Shown here: piece by piece, positions 33,691-42,329 of the stretch
Layout of the letters: each line of letters starts with the position of its first letter
Position numbering within the stretch: position 1 is the first letter of the stretch
Assembly (NCBI GenBank): GCA_001464915.1
Contig: LNED01000043.1
Span: 1-42,468, forward strand
Reading direction: 5' to 3'
Source of the DNA: Sphingomonadales bacterium Ga0077531
GTDB lineage: Bacteria > Pseudomonadota > Alphaproteobacteria > Sphingomonadales > Sphingomonadaceae
Length of the DNA stretch: 42,468 bases
Translations under genes and position numbers: made by a program
Notes under the pieces: model-generated
Databases searched by the model: none
Seen by the model: only the letters and a program-made list of their open reading frames with translations
Told to the model about the DNA's origin: nothing

Positions 33691-34611
33691 TTAGGCGTTC
33701 AATTCGCGCAGGTTACGCCCGTCGATCATCTCGGAAAGATAGGGTGTGGTCTGATCGGTCAGGCGCGCCGGAGTGCGGCCGACGAAATGTGCGATTTCAC
33801 GGATCATGTGTGGCTGATCGAAAAACGCCGCGCCGATCTCGGCCTCGGCCTCCACCGATAATTGCGGGGCCGAAAGCAGCGCAGCGGCACGCAGGGCACG
33901 ATATTTGCGGGCAAGCGCGCGCGGCGTCAGCCCGAAATAACGCTCAACCAACCGTTGCACCTGTCGCGCCGAATAACCTGCGACGCCGGTCAAATCGCCC
34001 ACTTCGGGGTTGAACGATTCCGAAAGCCAGCGCCCGGTGGAAGCGATCAGTTCAAGGTGGCGCGGATTGATTGGCCTGACTCGTCGCTCGATAAAATCCG
34101 CGATCGCCAAAGCGCATTCCCCGCCCGACATGGTGCGCGTGCGGTAACCATCGAGCAAGCGTTCGCCCAGCGTATCAATCTCGGCCCCGAGCACTGATCC
34201 TGCCGGCAGCAACCGGTCGCGATGGTCGCCTGCATGCAGCCGGGTGAGCGCCGCCCAGCCAACCGGCGTCAGCGCCGCGCCGAATGCGTGGAACGGCCCG
34301 TCGACCACAATCGGCGTCGCGCGCGACAGCGGGGTCATCAGGCCAACCGGATGATTGGGGTCGCGGCGGCCATCGGCAAAGTGCATCTCACCAATACCAT
34401 GCGGGAACAGGCACAGCTGGCCGACTGACGCGGGCTGAATATCGCGGATCACCGGCTCATCGCAGCGGAAGTGGTACAGCGTGGTGACGTAGGGCGCGAT
34501 TGATGGCGGCGGCGCGATATAATCGACCGCGATCAGCGCCGCCGAAGTGAGGCCAGCTTCCTCACCCATGTGCGCATCAGGCCGTTGCGGGGTGAAGGTG
34601 GTCGCATCCAT
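33691..34611 (-). CDS. AraC family transcriptional regulator (paralogue 2)
   Basis: This is a 306-residue protein. It has the same domain order as paralogue 1: sensor region with GAALTPVGWAALTRL, then YSARQVQRLVERYFGLTPR and FFDQPHMIREIAHFVGRTPA as the two HTH units. The two genes are tandem on the minus strand with a 144-bp gap. I infer an old duplication. No metabolic gene lies with them that would reveal the ligand. Confidence 0.88.
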   Translation of the reverse strand: MDATTFTPQRPDAHMGEEAGLTSAALIAVDYIAPPPSIAPYVTTLYHFRCDEPVIRDIQPASVGQLCLFPHGIGEMHFADGRRDPNHPVGLMTPLSRATPIVVDGPFHAFGAALTPVGWAALTRLHAGDHRDRLLPAGSVLGAEIDTLGERLLDGYRTRTMSGGECALAIADFIERRVRPINPRHLELIASTGRWLSESFNPEVGDLTGVAGYSARQVQRLVERYFGLTPRALARKYRALRAAALLSAPQLSVEAEAEIGAAFFDQPHMIREIAHFVGRTPARLTDQTTPYLSEMIDGRNLRELNA

Positions 34612-34652
34612 GGTACGGTCAATCCACCATTGCGATATTTGGTTCCACGGGC

Positions 34653-34688
34653 AAAAAAAGAGGCGGCGTTCCGCAAGGAACGCCGCCT
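34653..34688 (-). terminator. Strong intrinsic terminator on the minus strand
   Basis: AGGCGGCGTTCC and GGAACGCCGCCT form a perfect 12-bp stem around a GCAA tetraloop (34661-34688). On the minus strand it is followed by C then T7 (34653-34659). No minus-strand ORF ends here, so it either terminates a non-coding RNA from the gap or insulates the AraC gene. Confidence 0.9.
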
Positions 34689-34830
34689 ATCTGAGTTGAG
34701 GAACTCTTTGCATTACTGCTCCGAGCCCTTCGGGTCGCAAGAGAGGCTATATCCCGCGAATCGCCTGCCGGATTGTATGCAAGCGACAAGCTGCGCCCTT
34801 AAACAGGGCTATCGTGCTTAACCTATTACA
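34662..34830 (-). ncRNA. Candidate small RNA upstream of pyrD
   Basis: The gap 34612-34937 holds no credible gene. Its minus strand shows several hairpins in a row. They are GCCCT/AGGGC, TCGCTTGC/GCAGGCGA, a CTCTTGC/GCAAAGAG arm enclosing CCGA/TCGG, and GAGTT-CCTC-AACTC. The strong terminator follows. The CCUC loop resembles anti-Shine-Dalgarno loops of bacterial sRNAs. I could not match it to 6S, SRP, tmRNA or RNase P. No convincing promoter was found, so the 5' end is a guess. Confidence 0.4.
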
Positions 34831-34937
34831 AGTCTCAAATATTTACCCTGAACTTGGATGCGGTTTCGCGGGTAAATTGGGCTAAGATATAGCGTCAATC
34901 TCGACAGCGCGGCGCTGCTGACATAGGCGCTTGAGCC

Positions 34938-35981
34938 ATGCTGTTTCGACTGATCAAGCCCGCCATTTTTGCCCTCGATTCGGAAACCGGGCACCGGCTC
35001 GCGATCCGCACGCTCGCCGCGCTGCCTTTGCGCGCGCCCGTGCCTGTGCCGGGCGGTTTAACGACCACTGTGGCCGGCCTGACCTTCCCCAATCCGGTTG
35101 GCGTGGCGGCGGGGTTCGACAAGGATGCCGAGGTGCCCGATGCGCTGCTCGGCCTGGGCTTCGGGTTCACCGAGGTCGGCTCGATCACCCCATTGCCGCA
35201 AGCGGGCAACCCCAAACCGCGATTGTTCCGGCTGGTGGAAGATCAAGCGGTGATCAACCGCATGGGGTTCAATAACGCAGGCGGCGCAGCGGCGCTGGAA
35301 CGGCTGCGCGCCCGCGCTGGGCGGCCCGGCATCGTCGGGGTGAATATCGGCGCAAACAAGGATTCGGCAGATCGCATCGCCGACTATGCGGTGATGGCCA
35401 AAATGATGGCTCCATATTCGAGCTATCTGTGCGTCAATGTGTCGAGCCCCAACACGCCGGGCCTGCGCGCGCTGCAGGACGAAGGTGCACTCGCCGCGTT
35501 GATCGACGCGGTCATTGCCGCGCGGGCGGACAGCGGGAGCGACACGCTGCCACCGATTTTCCTCAAGGTCGCGCCGGATCTTGAGCCTGCCGATATTGAC
35601 GCGATTGCGCGCATCGCGCTCGACAAGCAGCTTGGCGCCCTGGTGGTGTCCAACACCACAATTTCGCGCCCAGCCCTGCGATCGCACCATGCAGGTGAGA
35701 CCGGCGGGCTATCGGGCGCGCCGTTGCGGGCGCTCGCAACCCAGCGGATGCGCGATTTCCGCACGGCAACCGGCGGCGCGATCCCGCTGGTCGGGGTCGG
35801 CGGCATCGCCACGGCTGACCACGCTTGGGAACGCATCCGTGCCGGGGCGAGCCTGGTGCAGCTCTACTCCGCGATGGTGTACGAAGGCCCCGGCCTTGGC
35901 GCGCGGATTGTGCGCGGGCTGGAGGCGCTGATGCGGCGCGATGGCTTTGCGAGCATTGCCGAAGCGGTGGGAAGCGAATAG
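34938..35981 (+). CDS. pyrD: Dihydroorotate dehydrogenase (quinone), class 2
   Basis: The enzyme oxidises dihydroorotate to orotate with FMN and quinone at the inner membrane, in pyrimidine synthesis. The 347-residue protein has the class 2 N-terminal helices (LFRLIKPAIFALDSETGHRL). Other motifs are GVAAGFDKDAEV, GSITPLPQAGNPKPR, NRMGFNNAG, VNVSSPNTPGLR with catalytic Ser, and the phosphate site VGVGGIAT. The upstream gap has an ATTTACCC/GGGTAAAT inverted repeat (34841-34877), a possible operator. No clear Shine-Dalgarno was seen. Confidence 0.97.
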   Translation: MLFRLIKPAIFALDSETGHRLAIRTLAALPLRAPVPVPGGLTTTVAGLTFPNPVGVAAGFDKDAEVPDALLGLGFGFTEVGSITPLPQAGNPKPRLFRLVEDQAVINRMGFNNAGGAAALERLRARAGRPGIVGVNIGANKDSADRIADYAVMAKMMAPYSSYLCVNVSSPNTPGLRALQDEGALAALIDAVIAARADSGSDTLPPIFLKVAPDLEPADIDAIARIALDKQLGALVVSNTTISRPALRSHHAGETGGLSGAPLRALATQRMRDFRTATGGAIPLVGVGGIATADHAWERIRAGASLVQLYSAMVYEGPGLGARIVRGLEALMRRDGFASIAEAVGSE

Positions 35982-35991
35982 CACGCCTGCC

Positions 35992-37710
35992 ATGCGCTTC
36001 TCTTTTGCTCTGATCGCCCCGTTCGCACTCGCTCTTGCAGCCTGCGCCGATAATCCCGCCCCGCAAATCACTGCGCCCACTGCGATCACCGCAGGCGCGG
36101 TCAGCAGCGCCGACCCGCGCGCCACGGCGGCAGGTGAGGCGATCCTTGCGCAAGGCGGCTCCGCCACCGACGCAGCCATCGCGGTGATGCTGGCGCTGAC
36201 GGTGGTTGAGCCGCAAAGTTCAGGCATCGGCGGCGGCGGGTTCATGCTGCACGCCGAGGGCACGAATGGCGCGCTCACTTCGATTGACGGGCGTGAAACC
36301 GCACCTGCCGCCGCCACGCCGACACGGTTTCTTGATCCGCAGGGCAAGGTGCTGGGCCGTGATGCCCGCGTGTTCTCAGGCCTCAGCGTCGGCATTCCCG
36401 GTAACATCGCGCTCGCCGCTAAAGCGCACGCGAAGCATGGCGCGCTGCCGTGGGCCGCGCTGTTCCAGCCCGCCATCACGCTCGCCCGCGATGGCTTCAC
36501 CATGAATCGGCGGCTGCATGAATCGCTCGCGGCGAACAAGGGCCGCGCTGACCGGAGCGAAACGGCGCGCGCGGTGTTTTTCGGCGCGGATGGCAATCCG
36601 CTGCCGATTGGCGCGACGGTGACAATCCCGGCGCTCGCCGAAACGCTCACGGCACTCGGTGATGCCGGGCCTGCGGCGATGTACGGCAGCACCGCCGCCG
36701 CTGCGCTCGCCGCCTATGTCGCGGGCGAAACCCCGCAGGATGGCCGCATGACCGCCGCCGATGTGACCGCCTATGCAGCGAAAGAGCGCGCGCCGGTGTG
36801 TGCGCCGTACCGCGCCTATCGCGTCTGCGGGATGGGGCCGCCATCATCGGGCGGGGTCGCCGTGGCACAGATGCTCGGCCAGCTTGAAGGCTTCGACATC
36901 GCCGCGCTTGGCCCGCAAAGCCCGCAATTCTGGCACCTGTTCGTCGAGTCTCAACGCCTCGCCTATGCCGACCGTGAGCTGTATTCGGGCGACGCCGATT
37001 TCGTCGCAGTTCCGACCGACGGGTTGGTCGATGCCGGTTATATTCGCCAACGCGGCGCGCTGATTGCCTTGGGCACCACTCTCACCACAGTGGAAGCGGG
37101 CGTGCCGCCGGGCGCACCGCTGGCGCGCGGTGACGGGCCGGAAGAGCCGGAGAGCGGCACCACCCATTTCTCGGTCGTGGACGCGGCGGGCAGCGCTGTC
37201 AGCTACACCTCGACCATCGAAGGCGCGTTCGGATCGGGGCTCTATTGGGGCGGGTTCTACCTCAACAACGAACTCACCGACTTCACCCTGACGCCCGACG
37301 AAAACGGCAAGCTTGTCGCCAACCGGGTTGAGGGGGGCAAGCGCCCGCGATCATCGATGGCGCCAACCATCGTCTATGACGCGCAAGGCCGTATCGTGCT
37401 GGTGATCGGCGCGGCCGGTGGGCCGACGATCCCGGTGCAGGTTGCCCGTTCGATCATTGGGGTCGTGGATTTCGGCATGACCGCGAAAGCCGCGCTCGGC
37501 CTGCCCTTCATCATGAGCTTTGGCGATGCCGTGCTGATCGAGGAAGGCAGCGCGCTCGAAGCGATGGAGGCTGACCTCAAGGCCTTGGGCCACGCCAGCA
37601 TCCGCAAGGGCGCGCCGCCGCTCAAAGCCAATGCGCTGCGGCGCTTGCCCAGCGGCGGGTGGGAGATCGCAGTTGACCCGCGCCTCAACGGCAAGCTCGA
37701 CTACAAGTGA
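35992..37710 (+). CDS. ggt: Gamma-glutamyltransferase, lipoprotein form
   Basis: This is a 572-residue N-terminal nucleophile hydrolase that acts on glutathione in the periplasm. The signal peptide ends in a lipobox (LALAAC). The autocleavage nucleophile is the Thr in PESGTTHFSVVD, which divides large and small subunits. Other motifs are SGIGGGGFMLH, GRETAPAA, GPPSSGGVAVAQML, RLAYADRELYSGD and the GAAGGPTIP loop. The start ATG 35992 lies 10 bp after pyrD. Confidence 0.93.
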   Translation: MRFSFALIAPFALALAACADNPAPQITAPTAITAGAVSSADPRATAAGEAILAQGGSATDAAIAVMLALTVVEPQSSGIGGGGFMLHAEGTNGALTSIDGRETAPAAATPTRFLDPQGKVLGRDARVFSGLSVGIPGNIALAAKAHAKHGALPWAALFQPAITLARDGFTMNRRLHESLAANKGRADRSETARAVFFGADGNPLPIGATVTIPALAETLTALGDAGPAAMYGSTAAAALAAYVAGETPQDGRMTAADVTAYAAKERAPVCAPYRAYRVCGMGPPSSGGVAVAQMLGQLEGFDIAALGPQSPQFWHLFVESQRLAYADRELYSGDADFVAVPTDGLVDAGYIRQRGALIALGTTLTTVEAGVPPGAPLARGDGPEEPESGTTHFSVVDAAGSAVSYTSTIEGAFGSGLYWGGFYLNNELTDFTLTPDENGKLVANRVEGGKRPRSSMAPTIVYDAQGRIVLVIGAAGGPTIPVQVARSIIGVVDFGMTAKAALGLPFIMSFGDAVLIEEGSALEAMEADLKALGHASIRKGAPPLKANALRRLPSGGWEIAVDPRLNGKLDYK

Positions 37711-37832
37711 GCGGGTTGGGGGCTGAATGGCCCTCCCCGCTTGCCGCTAGGGCAATCCGCTCCTAAATCCATAGGCCAACGGGGCCGCGATGAGCCCCGA
37801 GGACATTCTGAAGGGATCAGGAGCCTTTGCCA

Positions 37833-39692
37833 GTGTATTCCCCCAAGTTGCAGCATGCTGCCCGCGCGGTTGTGAACCCGGCGGATCATCCGCTGTTGCA
37901 GGACATCGACGGCGCGCCCAACCTCGTCGCGCTGTTTCTGAAACGCGCGGATGAAAAAGGCGACGCCCCGTTCCTCGGCCACAAGACCGGTGGGCAATGG
38001 GTGACGCAAAGCTGGCGTTCGGCGGCCGAGCATGTCTGCCTGCTGGCCGAAGCCTTGCGCGCGATGGGATTGGAAGACGGCAACCGGGTCGCGCTGGTAT
38101 CGGAAAACCGCCCCGAATGGTGCATCGCCGACTTGGCCATCATGGCAGCGGGCGGGATTACCGTGCCAACCTACACCACCAACACCCGCCGCGATCATGC
38201 GCATATCCTCGACAATTCGGGCGCGCAGGCGGTGATTGTTTCGAATGAAAAGCTGCTCGCCCCGGTGGTCGGCGCGATCGGGCAGACCGGTCTGGTCGAA
38301 CACGTCATCGGGATCGACAACCTTAAACGCAAGCAATCGGGTAGCTTTGAATATCACGATTGGGCCGCGCTCCTTACAGGCGACGCAGCGGCGGCGCGGG
38401 CGGCGGTGGATGCCCGCATTGCCGGGATCACCCGCGATGATACCGCCTGCCTGATCTACACCAGCGGCACCGGCGGCGCGCCGCGCGGCGTAATGCAACA
38501 CCACGGTATGATCCTATGCAACGCGGCTGGCGCGGCCGAGGTGCTGATCAACGATTTCGGGGTGAAGGACGAACGCTTCCTGTCGTTCCTGCCGCTAAGC
38601 CACGCTTACGAACACACCGGCGGACAATATCTGCCCATCGGGGTGGGTGCGGAAATATTCTATTCCGAAGGCCTCGAAAAGCTCGCCAGCAATATCGAAG
38701 AAACCCGCCCGACGATCATGGTCGTCGTCCCGCGCCTGTTCGAAGTGCTGCGCACCCGGATCATGAAACAGGTCGAAAAGCAGGGCAAAGTCGCCAATTT
38801 CATGATGGATAGCGCGCTCAAGATCACCGAGAAATCGCGCGGCGGCAAGAAACGCCTGCGCGATCGACCGCTCGATTTCCTCGTCGAGAAAACCCTGCGC
38901 CCCAAAATCCGCGCCAAGTTTGGCGGGCGGATCAAGGCGATGGTTTCAGGCGGCGCGCCGCTCAATCCCGAGGTCGGCAATTTCTTCGACGCGGTGGGAC
39001 TGACCATGCTGCAAGGTTACGGCCAAACCGAAGCCGGGCCGGTGATCAGCTGCAACCGCCCCAAGGTCGGGCTGAAGATGGACACCGTCGGCCCGCCCTT
39101 GCGCGGGGTCGAGGTACGTATTGCCGAAGATGGCGAGATCCTGGTGCGCGGTGAGCTGGTCATGCACGGCTATTGGCGCAACGAGGCGGAAACCGCGCGC
39201 ACCTTACAAGGCGGCTGGCTCCACACCGGCGACATCGGGCATATTGATACCAAAGGCCGGATCGTCATTACCGACCGCAAGAAAGACATGATCATCAACG
39301 ACAAGGGCGACAATATCGCCCCGCAAAAGGTCGAAGGGATGCTGACATTGCAGCCCGAAATCGCGCAGGCGATGGTGAGCGGCGACAAGCGGCCTTACGT
39401 GGTCGGCCTGATCGTGCCCGATGCCGAATGGGCGCTGGAATGGGCGCACGCCAACGGCGAGAAGTTCGATCTGAAGGCCTTGCAGGAACTCCCCGCCTTC
39501 AAGAACGCCGTGCGCGCAGCGGTCGATCGCACCAATGCCGACCTGTCAGTGATCGAAAAGGTGCGCCAGATCGCCTTTGCGGACGAGGCGTTCTCAATCG
39601 AGAACGAGGAAATGACGCCGTCGATGAAGATCAGGCGCCACAAGATCCGCGAACGGTATCAGGAGCGGGTCGACGGGTTGTATCGGGGTTAG
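37833..39692 (+). CDS. Long-chain acyl-CoA synthetase (AMP-binding)
   Basis: This is a 619-residue adenylate-forming enzyme that activates fatty acids with CoA and ATP. The P-loop-like motif is IYTSGTGGAPRGVM, slightly unlike the usual SGTTGxPKG. Further motifs are FLPLSHAYEHTGG, GYGQTEAGPVI, LHTGDIGHID and DRKKDMIINDKGDNI. GTG 37833 follows AGGAG by 9 nt; the nearby TTG 37827 is a less likely start. Substrate chain length is not readable. It is 122 bp after ggt. Confidence 0.92.
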   Translation: MYSPKLQHAARAVVNPADHPLLQDIDGAPNLVALFLKRADEKGDAPFLGHKTGGQWVTQSWRSAAEHVCLLAEALRAMGLEDGNRVALVSENRPEWCIADLAIMAAGGITVPTYTTNTRRDHAHILDNSGAQAVIVSNEKLLAPVVGAIGQTGLVEHVIGIDNLKRKQSGSFEYHDWAALLTGDAAAARAAVDARIAGITRDDTACLIYTSGTGGAPRGVMQHHGMILCNAAGAAEVLINDFGVKDERFLSFLPLSHAYEHTGGQYLPIGVGAEIFYSEGLEKLASNIEETRPTIMVVVPRLFEVLRTRIMKQVEKQGKVANFMMDSALKITEKSRGGKKRLRDRPLDFLVEKTLRPKIRAKFGGRIKAMVSGGAPLNPEVGNFFDAVGLTMLQGYGQTEAGPVISCNRPKVGLKMDTVGPPLRGVEVRIAEDGEILVRGELVMHGYWRNEAETARTLQGGWLHTGDIGHIDTKGRIVITDRKKDMIINDKGDNIAPQKVEGMLTLQPEIAQAMVSGDKRPYVVGLIVPDAEWALEWAHANGEKFDLKALQELPAFKNAVRAAVDRTNADLSVIEKVRQIAFADEAFSIENEEMTPSMKIRRHKIRERYQERVDGLYRG

Positions 39693-39713
39693 GGGGCTCG
39701 GCCTTTCCGCCTT

Positions 39714-39795
39714 CGTCACCCCAGCGAAAGCTGGGGCCTAAGGCAACAAAACTCTGCGCTAGCCGCCCTAGGTCCCAGCTTTCGCTGGGATGACG
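39714..39795. repeat. REP doublet (REPIN-like inverted pair)
   Basis: Two 26-bp elements, 39714-39739 and 39770-39795, are inverted copies of each other with two mismatches. Each has its own hairpin: CCCCAGC-GAAA-GCTGGGG (39719-39736) and TCCCAGC-TTTC-GCTGGGA (39773-39790). The 30-bp spacer is unremarkable. This is the organisation of REP pairs, which are scattered between genes in many proteobacteria and can be mobilised by a RAYT transposase; none is encoded here. Confidence 0.85.
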
Positions 39796-39796
39796 G

Positions 39797-40321
39797 CTAG
39801 GATGTGGGAATGGGTTTCGCCTGCGCTGCCAGTGCTTTGATGTGCCCAAGCTGCTGATGCAGGAGCAACTGAGATTGCTCCAATTCGGCAAGGAATTCGA
39901 GCATTCCGATGCGCGTCAGTGCCTTGGGCGGCGTCGCAACATCTCTTTTTGTCGCAAGTTTGATCGGTTCAATTGTCACGCCAGCCTTAGTCGCTTTAAG
40001 CTTTGAGTGAGCAAGGAAAGTGCGGCTCTCACACTGCTTCTGCCAATCTTCAATCCGCTTGCGCGCTTTCTTTTCGTGGCCGGCAAAAGTGTAGCGCGAG
40101 AGGCAATCGTCGAGAGCACGCAACCGGGCAACTGCACCTTGATGTTGCGCGTCTTTGCTTAGGCTCAGTCCAGCCTTACTGAGCACGTCTAGACACTCCG
40201 CCACCGAATGTTCGGCGCGCGCGAAAACCTCGATGCAGCACCCCCGCCATGCGCAGACCGTGATCGGCCACTGCTCCAAGGAAAAGAACCCGATCTCACT
40301 GACTTTGAAGTGCGCAGACAT
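39797..40321 (-). CDS. Hypothetical protein, GC content visibly below neighbours
   Basis: This is a 174-residue soluble protein (ATG 40321; GTG 40339 is possible). It is Cys-rich early on (VCAWRGCCIEV, then AECLD and DDCLSRY). A helical, possibly coiled-coil C-terminus follows (MLEFLAELEQSQLLLHQQLG). The DNA reads less GC-rich than flanking genes. It sits next to the REP doublet and has no operon partners. I do not recognise a family. Horizontal transfer is plausible but not shown. Confidence 0.6.
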   Translation of the reverse strand: MSAHFKVSEIGFFSLEQWPITVCAWRGCCIEVFARAEHSVAECLDVLSKAGLSLSKDAQHQGAVARLRALDDCLSRYTFAGHEKKARKRIEDWQKQCESRTFLAHSKLKATKAGVTIEPIKLATKRDVATPPKALTRIGMLEFLAELEQSQLLLHQQLGHIKALAAQAKPIPTS

Positions 40322-40446
40322 ATTGTTTGCATACAGCACAAGGCCTTAAGCCTTCGTCACCGGCCGGTCTGAGTATCGAACCACCCCGCACCGACCCAAA
40401 AAATTCGGGGTGGCCCGTCTGTCGCGCCCGCCTTAAACCTCACCTC

Positions 40447-41229
40447 ATGACCACCAGCCTCGACACCCTGACCGACAAGGAGCGGCAGACCCTGCGGCTG
40501 ATCCTGCGCGGGCATGATGCCAAATCCTCGGCGCGGGAACTCGGGCTGTCGGTGCATACCGTGAACGAACGGCTGCGCGATGCGCGGCGCAAGCTTGGCG
40601 TCACCAGCAGCCGGGAAGCAGCACGGCGCTTGCTCGCGGAGGAAGCGCCATCCGCCGCGCCTACGACCCCTGAATTGCTGGGGGACAAGGCATTGGGGGA
40701 TGCGACGGCGGGCACTTTCGATGCACCAGTGACGGCATCCGCCGCCCGGCGGTGGGCGTGGTTAGTCCTTGGGCCTGGCCTTGCCCTCACAGCCTTCGGA
40801 GTGCTTGCCATGTCGTTGATTCTTGCTGCCCTGTTGCTCCCCGCTTCGCCGCTTTCCGTCATGCCCACGGCGGCCGCTAGCAGCGCCGCCGCCGAGCCCA
40901 CCGCCGCCGACGCCGCGCGTGCTGCGGAGGATTTCCTGAACCTGGTCGACCAATCCCGCTGGGCTGAAAGCTATGCCGCCACCGGCTCGCAGTTTCGCGA
41001 GCTCAACACGCTGGAGCGCTGGAGCGAAGTGTCCGAGCGCGTCCGCCCGCCGCTCGGCAAGCTGTTGACCCGCAACATCGTCGGCAACGAATACGTCCCC
41101 GCCCCGCCCGAAGGCTACCGCCTGATCAAGTTCCGCTCGACCTACGCCAATGACACCGTGCAGACCGAGAGCGTCTCGCTGGCGTGGGAGGATGGCGCGT
41201 GGAAGGTGGTGGGGGTGGTGTTTGATTAG
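40447..41229 (+). CDS. Membrane-tethered HTH regulator with DUF4019 domain
   Basis: This is a 260-residue protein. Residues 5-65 form a LuxR/GerE-type helix-turn-helix (LTDKERQTLRLILRGHDAKS then ELGLSVHTVNERLRDARRKL). An Ala/Pro-rich linker leads to one membrane helix (about 103-125; LVLGPGLALTAFGVLAMS). The C-terminal domain, about 150-260, is DUF4019 (AEDFLNLVDQSRWAESYAAT and LAWEDGAWKVVGVVF), predicted to lie outside the cytoplasm. This order suggests a one-component regulator with periplasmic sensing. The target genes are unknown. Confidence 0.85.
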   Translation: MTTSLDTLTDKERQTLRLILRGHDAKSSARELGLSVHTVNERLRDARRKLGVTSSREAARRLLAEEAPSAAPTTPELLGDKALGDATAGTFDAPVTASAARRWAWLVLGPGLALTAFGVLAMSLILAALLLPASPLSVMPTAAASSAAAEPTAADAARAAEDFLNLVDQSRWAESYAATGSQFRELNTLERWSEVSERVRPPLGKLLTRNIVGNEYVPAPPEGYRLIKFRSTYANDTVQTESVSLAWEDGAWKVVGVVFD

Positions 41230-41244
41230 GCGGCATGGGCCCGA

Positions 41245-41355
41245 CGGCAAAGCCGCCGGGTGACGTCAGACGGGTTCGATGGGCGCGGGGCCCATCGCCC
41301 CGCTGGCCGACCGCGCGGGCTGCCGCTTTGCGGCACCGGCTTGCAGCTACGCTGC
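41245..41355. terminator. Hairpin cluster between convergent DUF4019 and phaB genes
   Basis: Four small hairpins stand in the 139-bp gap: CGGC-AAA-GCCG (41245-41255), CGATGGGC-GCGGG-GCCCATCG (41277-41297), GCCGC-TTT-GCGGC (41322-41334) and GCAGC-TAC-GCTGC (41343-41355). None has a long T-run, so termination may be Rho-assisted. The region resembles the hairpin-rich gaps near 13.3 kb and 22.1 kb. Confidence 0.45.
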
Positions 41356-41368
41356 GCGCCTGCCCTTG

Positions 41369-42091
41369 CTAATACATATGCTGGCCGCCGTTGATGCTCA
41401 TGGTCGAGCCGGTCATGAAGCCACCGTTTTCGCTCGTCAAAAACGCCACGCCGCGGGCGATTTCTTCGGCCTGGCCGAGGCGTCCGACCGGGATTTTGGC
41501 GACGATTTTCTCAAGCACCGCAGGCGGCACGGCGGCGACCATGTCGGTGTCGATATAGCCCGGCGCGATCGCGTTGACCGTCACCCCGAACTTCGCGCCT
41601 TCCTGCGCCAAGGCCTTGGTAAAGCCGTGAATTCCGCTTTTCGCCGCAGCGTAATTGACCTGCCCGTACTGCCCTGCCTGCCCGTTGATCGAGCCGATGT
41701 TGACGATCCGTCCCCACCCCCTTTCGCGCATGCCGGGGAAGGTTGCCTTGGCCATGTTGAAGCACCCACCGAGGTTGATGCGGATGACTTCGTTCCAGTC
41801 GTCAAAGCTCATCTTGTGCAAGGTGCCGTCGCGGGTGATCCCGGCGTTGTTGACGACGATATCGACCGGGCCGTGATCGGCGGCCACCTGAGCGCAGCCG
41901 GCCATCGTCGCTTCGTGATCGCCCACGTCCCATCTGTAGGCAGGGATGCCGGTTTCCGCTGTGAAGGCCCGGGCCTTTTCCTCATTTCCGGCGTAATTGG
42001 CGATCACGGTGTGACCCTGCTTGGCGAGCCGTTTGCAGATCGCTTCGCCGATTCCGCGCGTTCCTCCGGTGACGATGGCTACCCGGCCCAT
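41369..42091 (-). CDS. phaB: Acetoacetyl-CoA reductase
   Basis: This is a 240-residue short-chain dehydrogenase. The cofactor loop is TGGTRGIGEAI; catalytic residues are Ser in NIGSINGQAGQYGQ and the YAAAK Tyr/Lys pair. The end NGGFMTGSTMSINGGQHMY is typical of PhaB, which makes 3-hydroxybutyryl-CoA for polyhydroxybutyrate. A closely related FabG-type reductase is a less likely alternative. Neither phaA nor phaC is seen in the window. Confidence 0.92.
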   Translation of the reverse strand: MGRVAIVTGGTRGIGEAICKRLAKQGHTVIANYAGNEEKARAFTAETGIPAYRWDVGDHEATMAGCAQVAADHGPVDIVVNNAGITRDGTLHKMSFDDWNEVIRINLGGCFNMAKATFPGMRERGWGRIVNIGSINGQAGQYGQVNYAAAKSGIHGFTKALAQEGAKFGVTVNAIAPGYIDTDMVAAVPPAVLEKIVAKIPVGRLGQAEEIARGVAFLTSENGGFMTGSTMSINGGQHMY

Positions 42092-42196
42092 GGCATTCTC
42101 TCCCCTTGATGCAGCTGTTTATGACCGCAACCTAGCGTTGCCGTAGCGGCAGGGAAAGCGGGGAATAGCTATGCGACAAATGCGCCGTTCTGGAGG

Positions 42197-42302
42197 GGGT
42201 CTAGCCGGGGTCAAGGCGGGGTCTAGACGCGGCAAGCGCCCGTCTGGACGAAGCAAGCAGGGATCTAAACGAGGCTAGCGGGGGTCTAGATCAGCAGAGG
42301 GT
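42197..42302. repeat. Degenerate tandem repeat, five units of about 21 bp
   Basis: A TCTA or TCTG core recurs at 42200, 42222, 42243, 42264 and 42285: spacings 22, 21, 21 and 21 bp. The consensus of the inner units is GGGTCTAGACGAGGCAAGCG. It lies in the gap upstream of phaB and downstream of the outer-membrane gene. The remaining 42092-42196 shows no gene. Confidence 0.75.
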
Positions 42303-42329
42303 GCAGGTCGGGGCCGAAACCCAAGCGGA

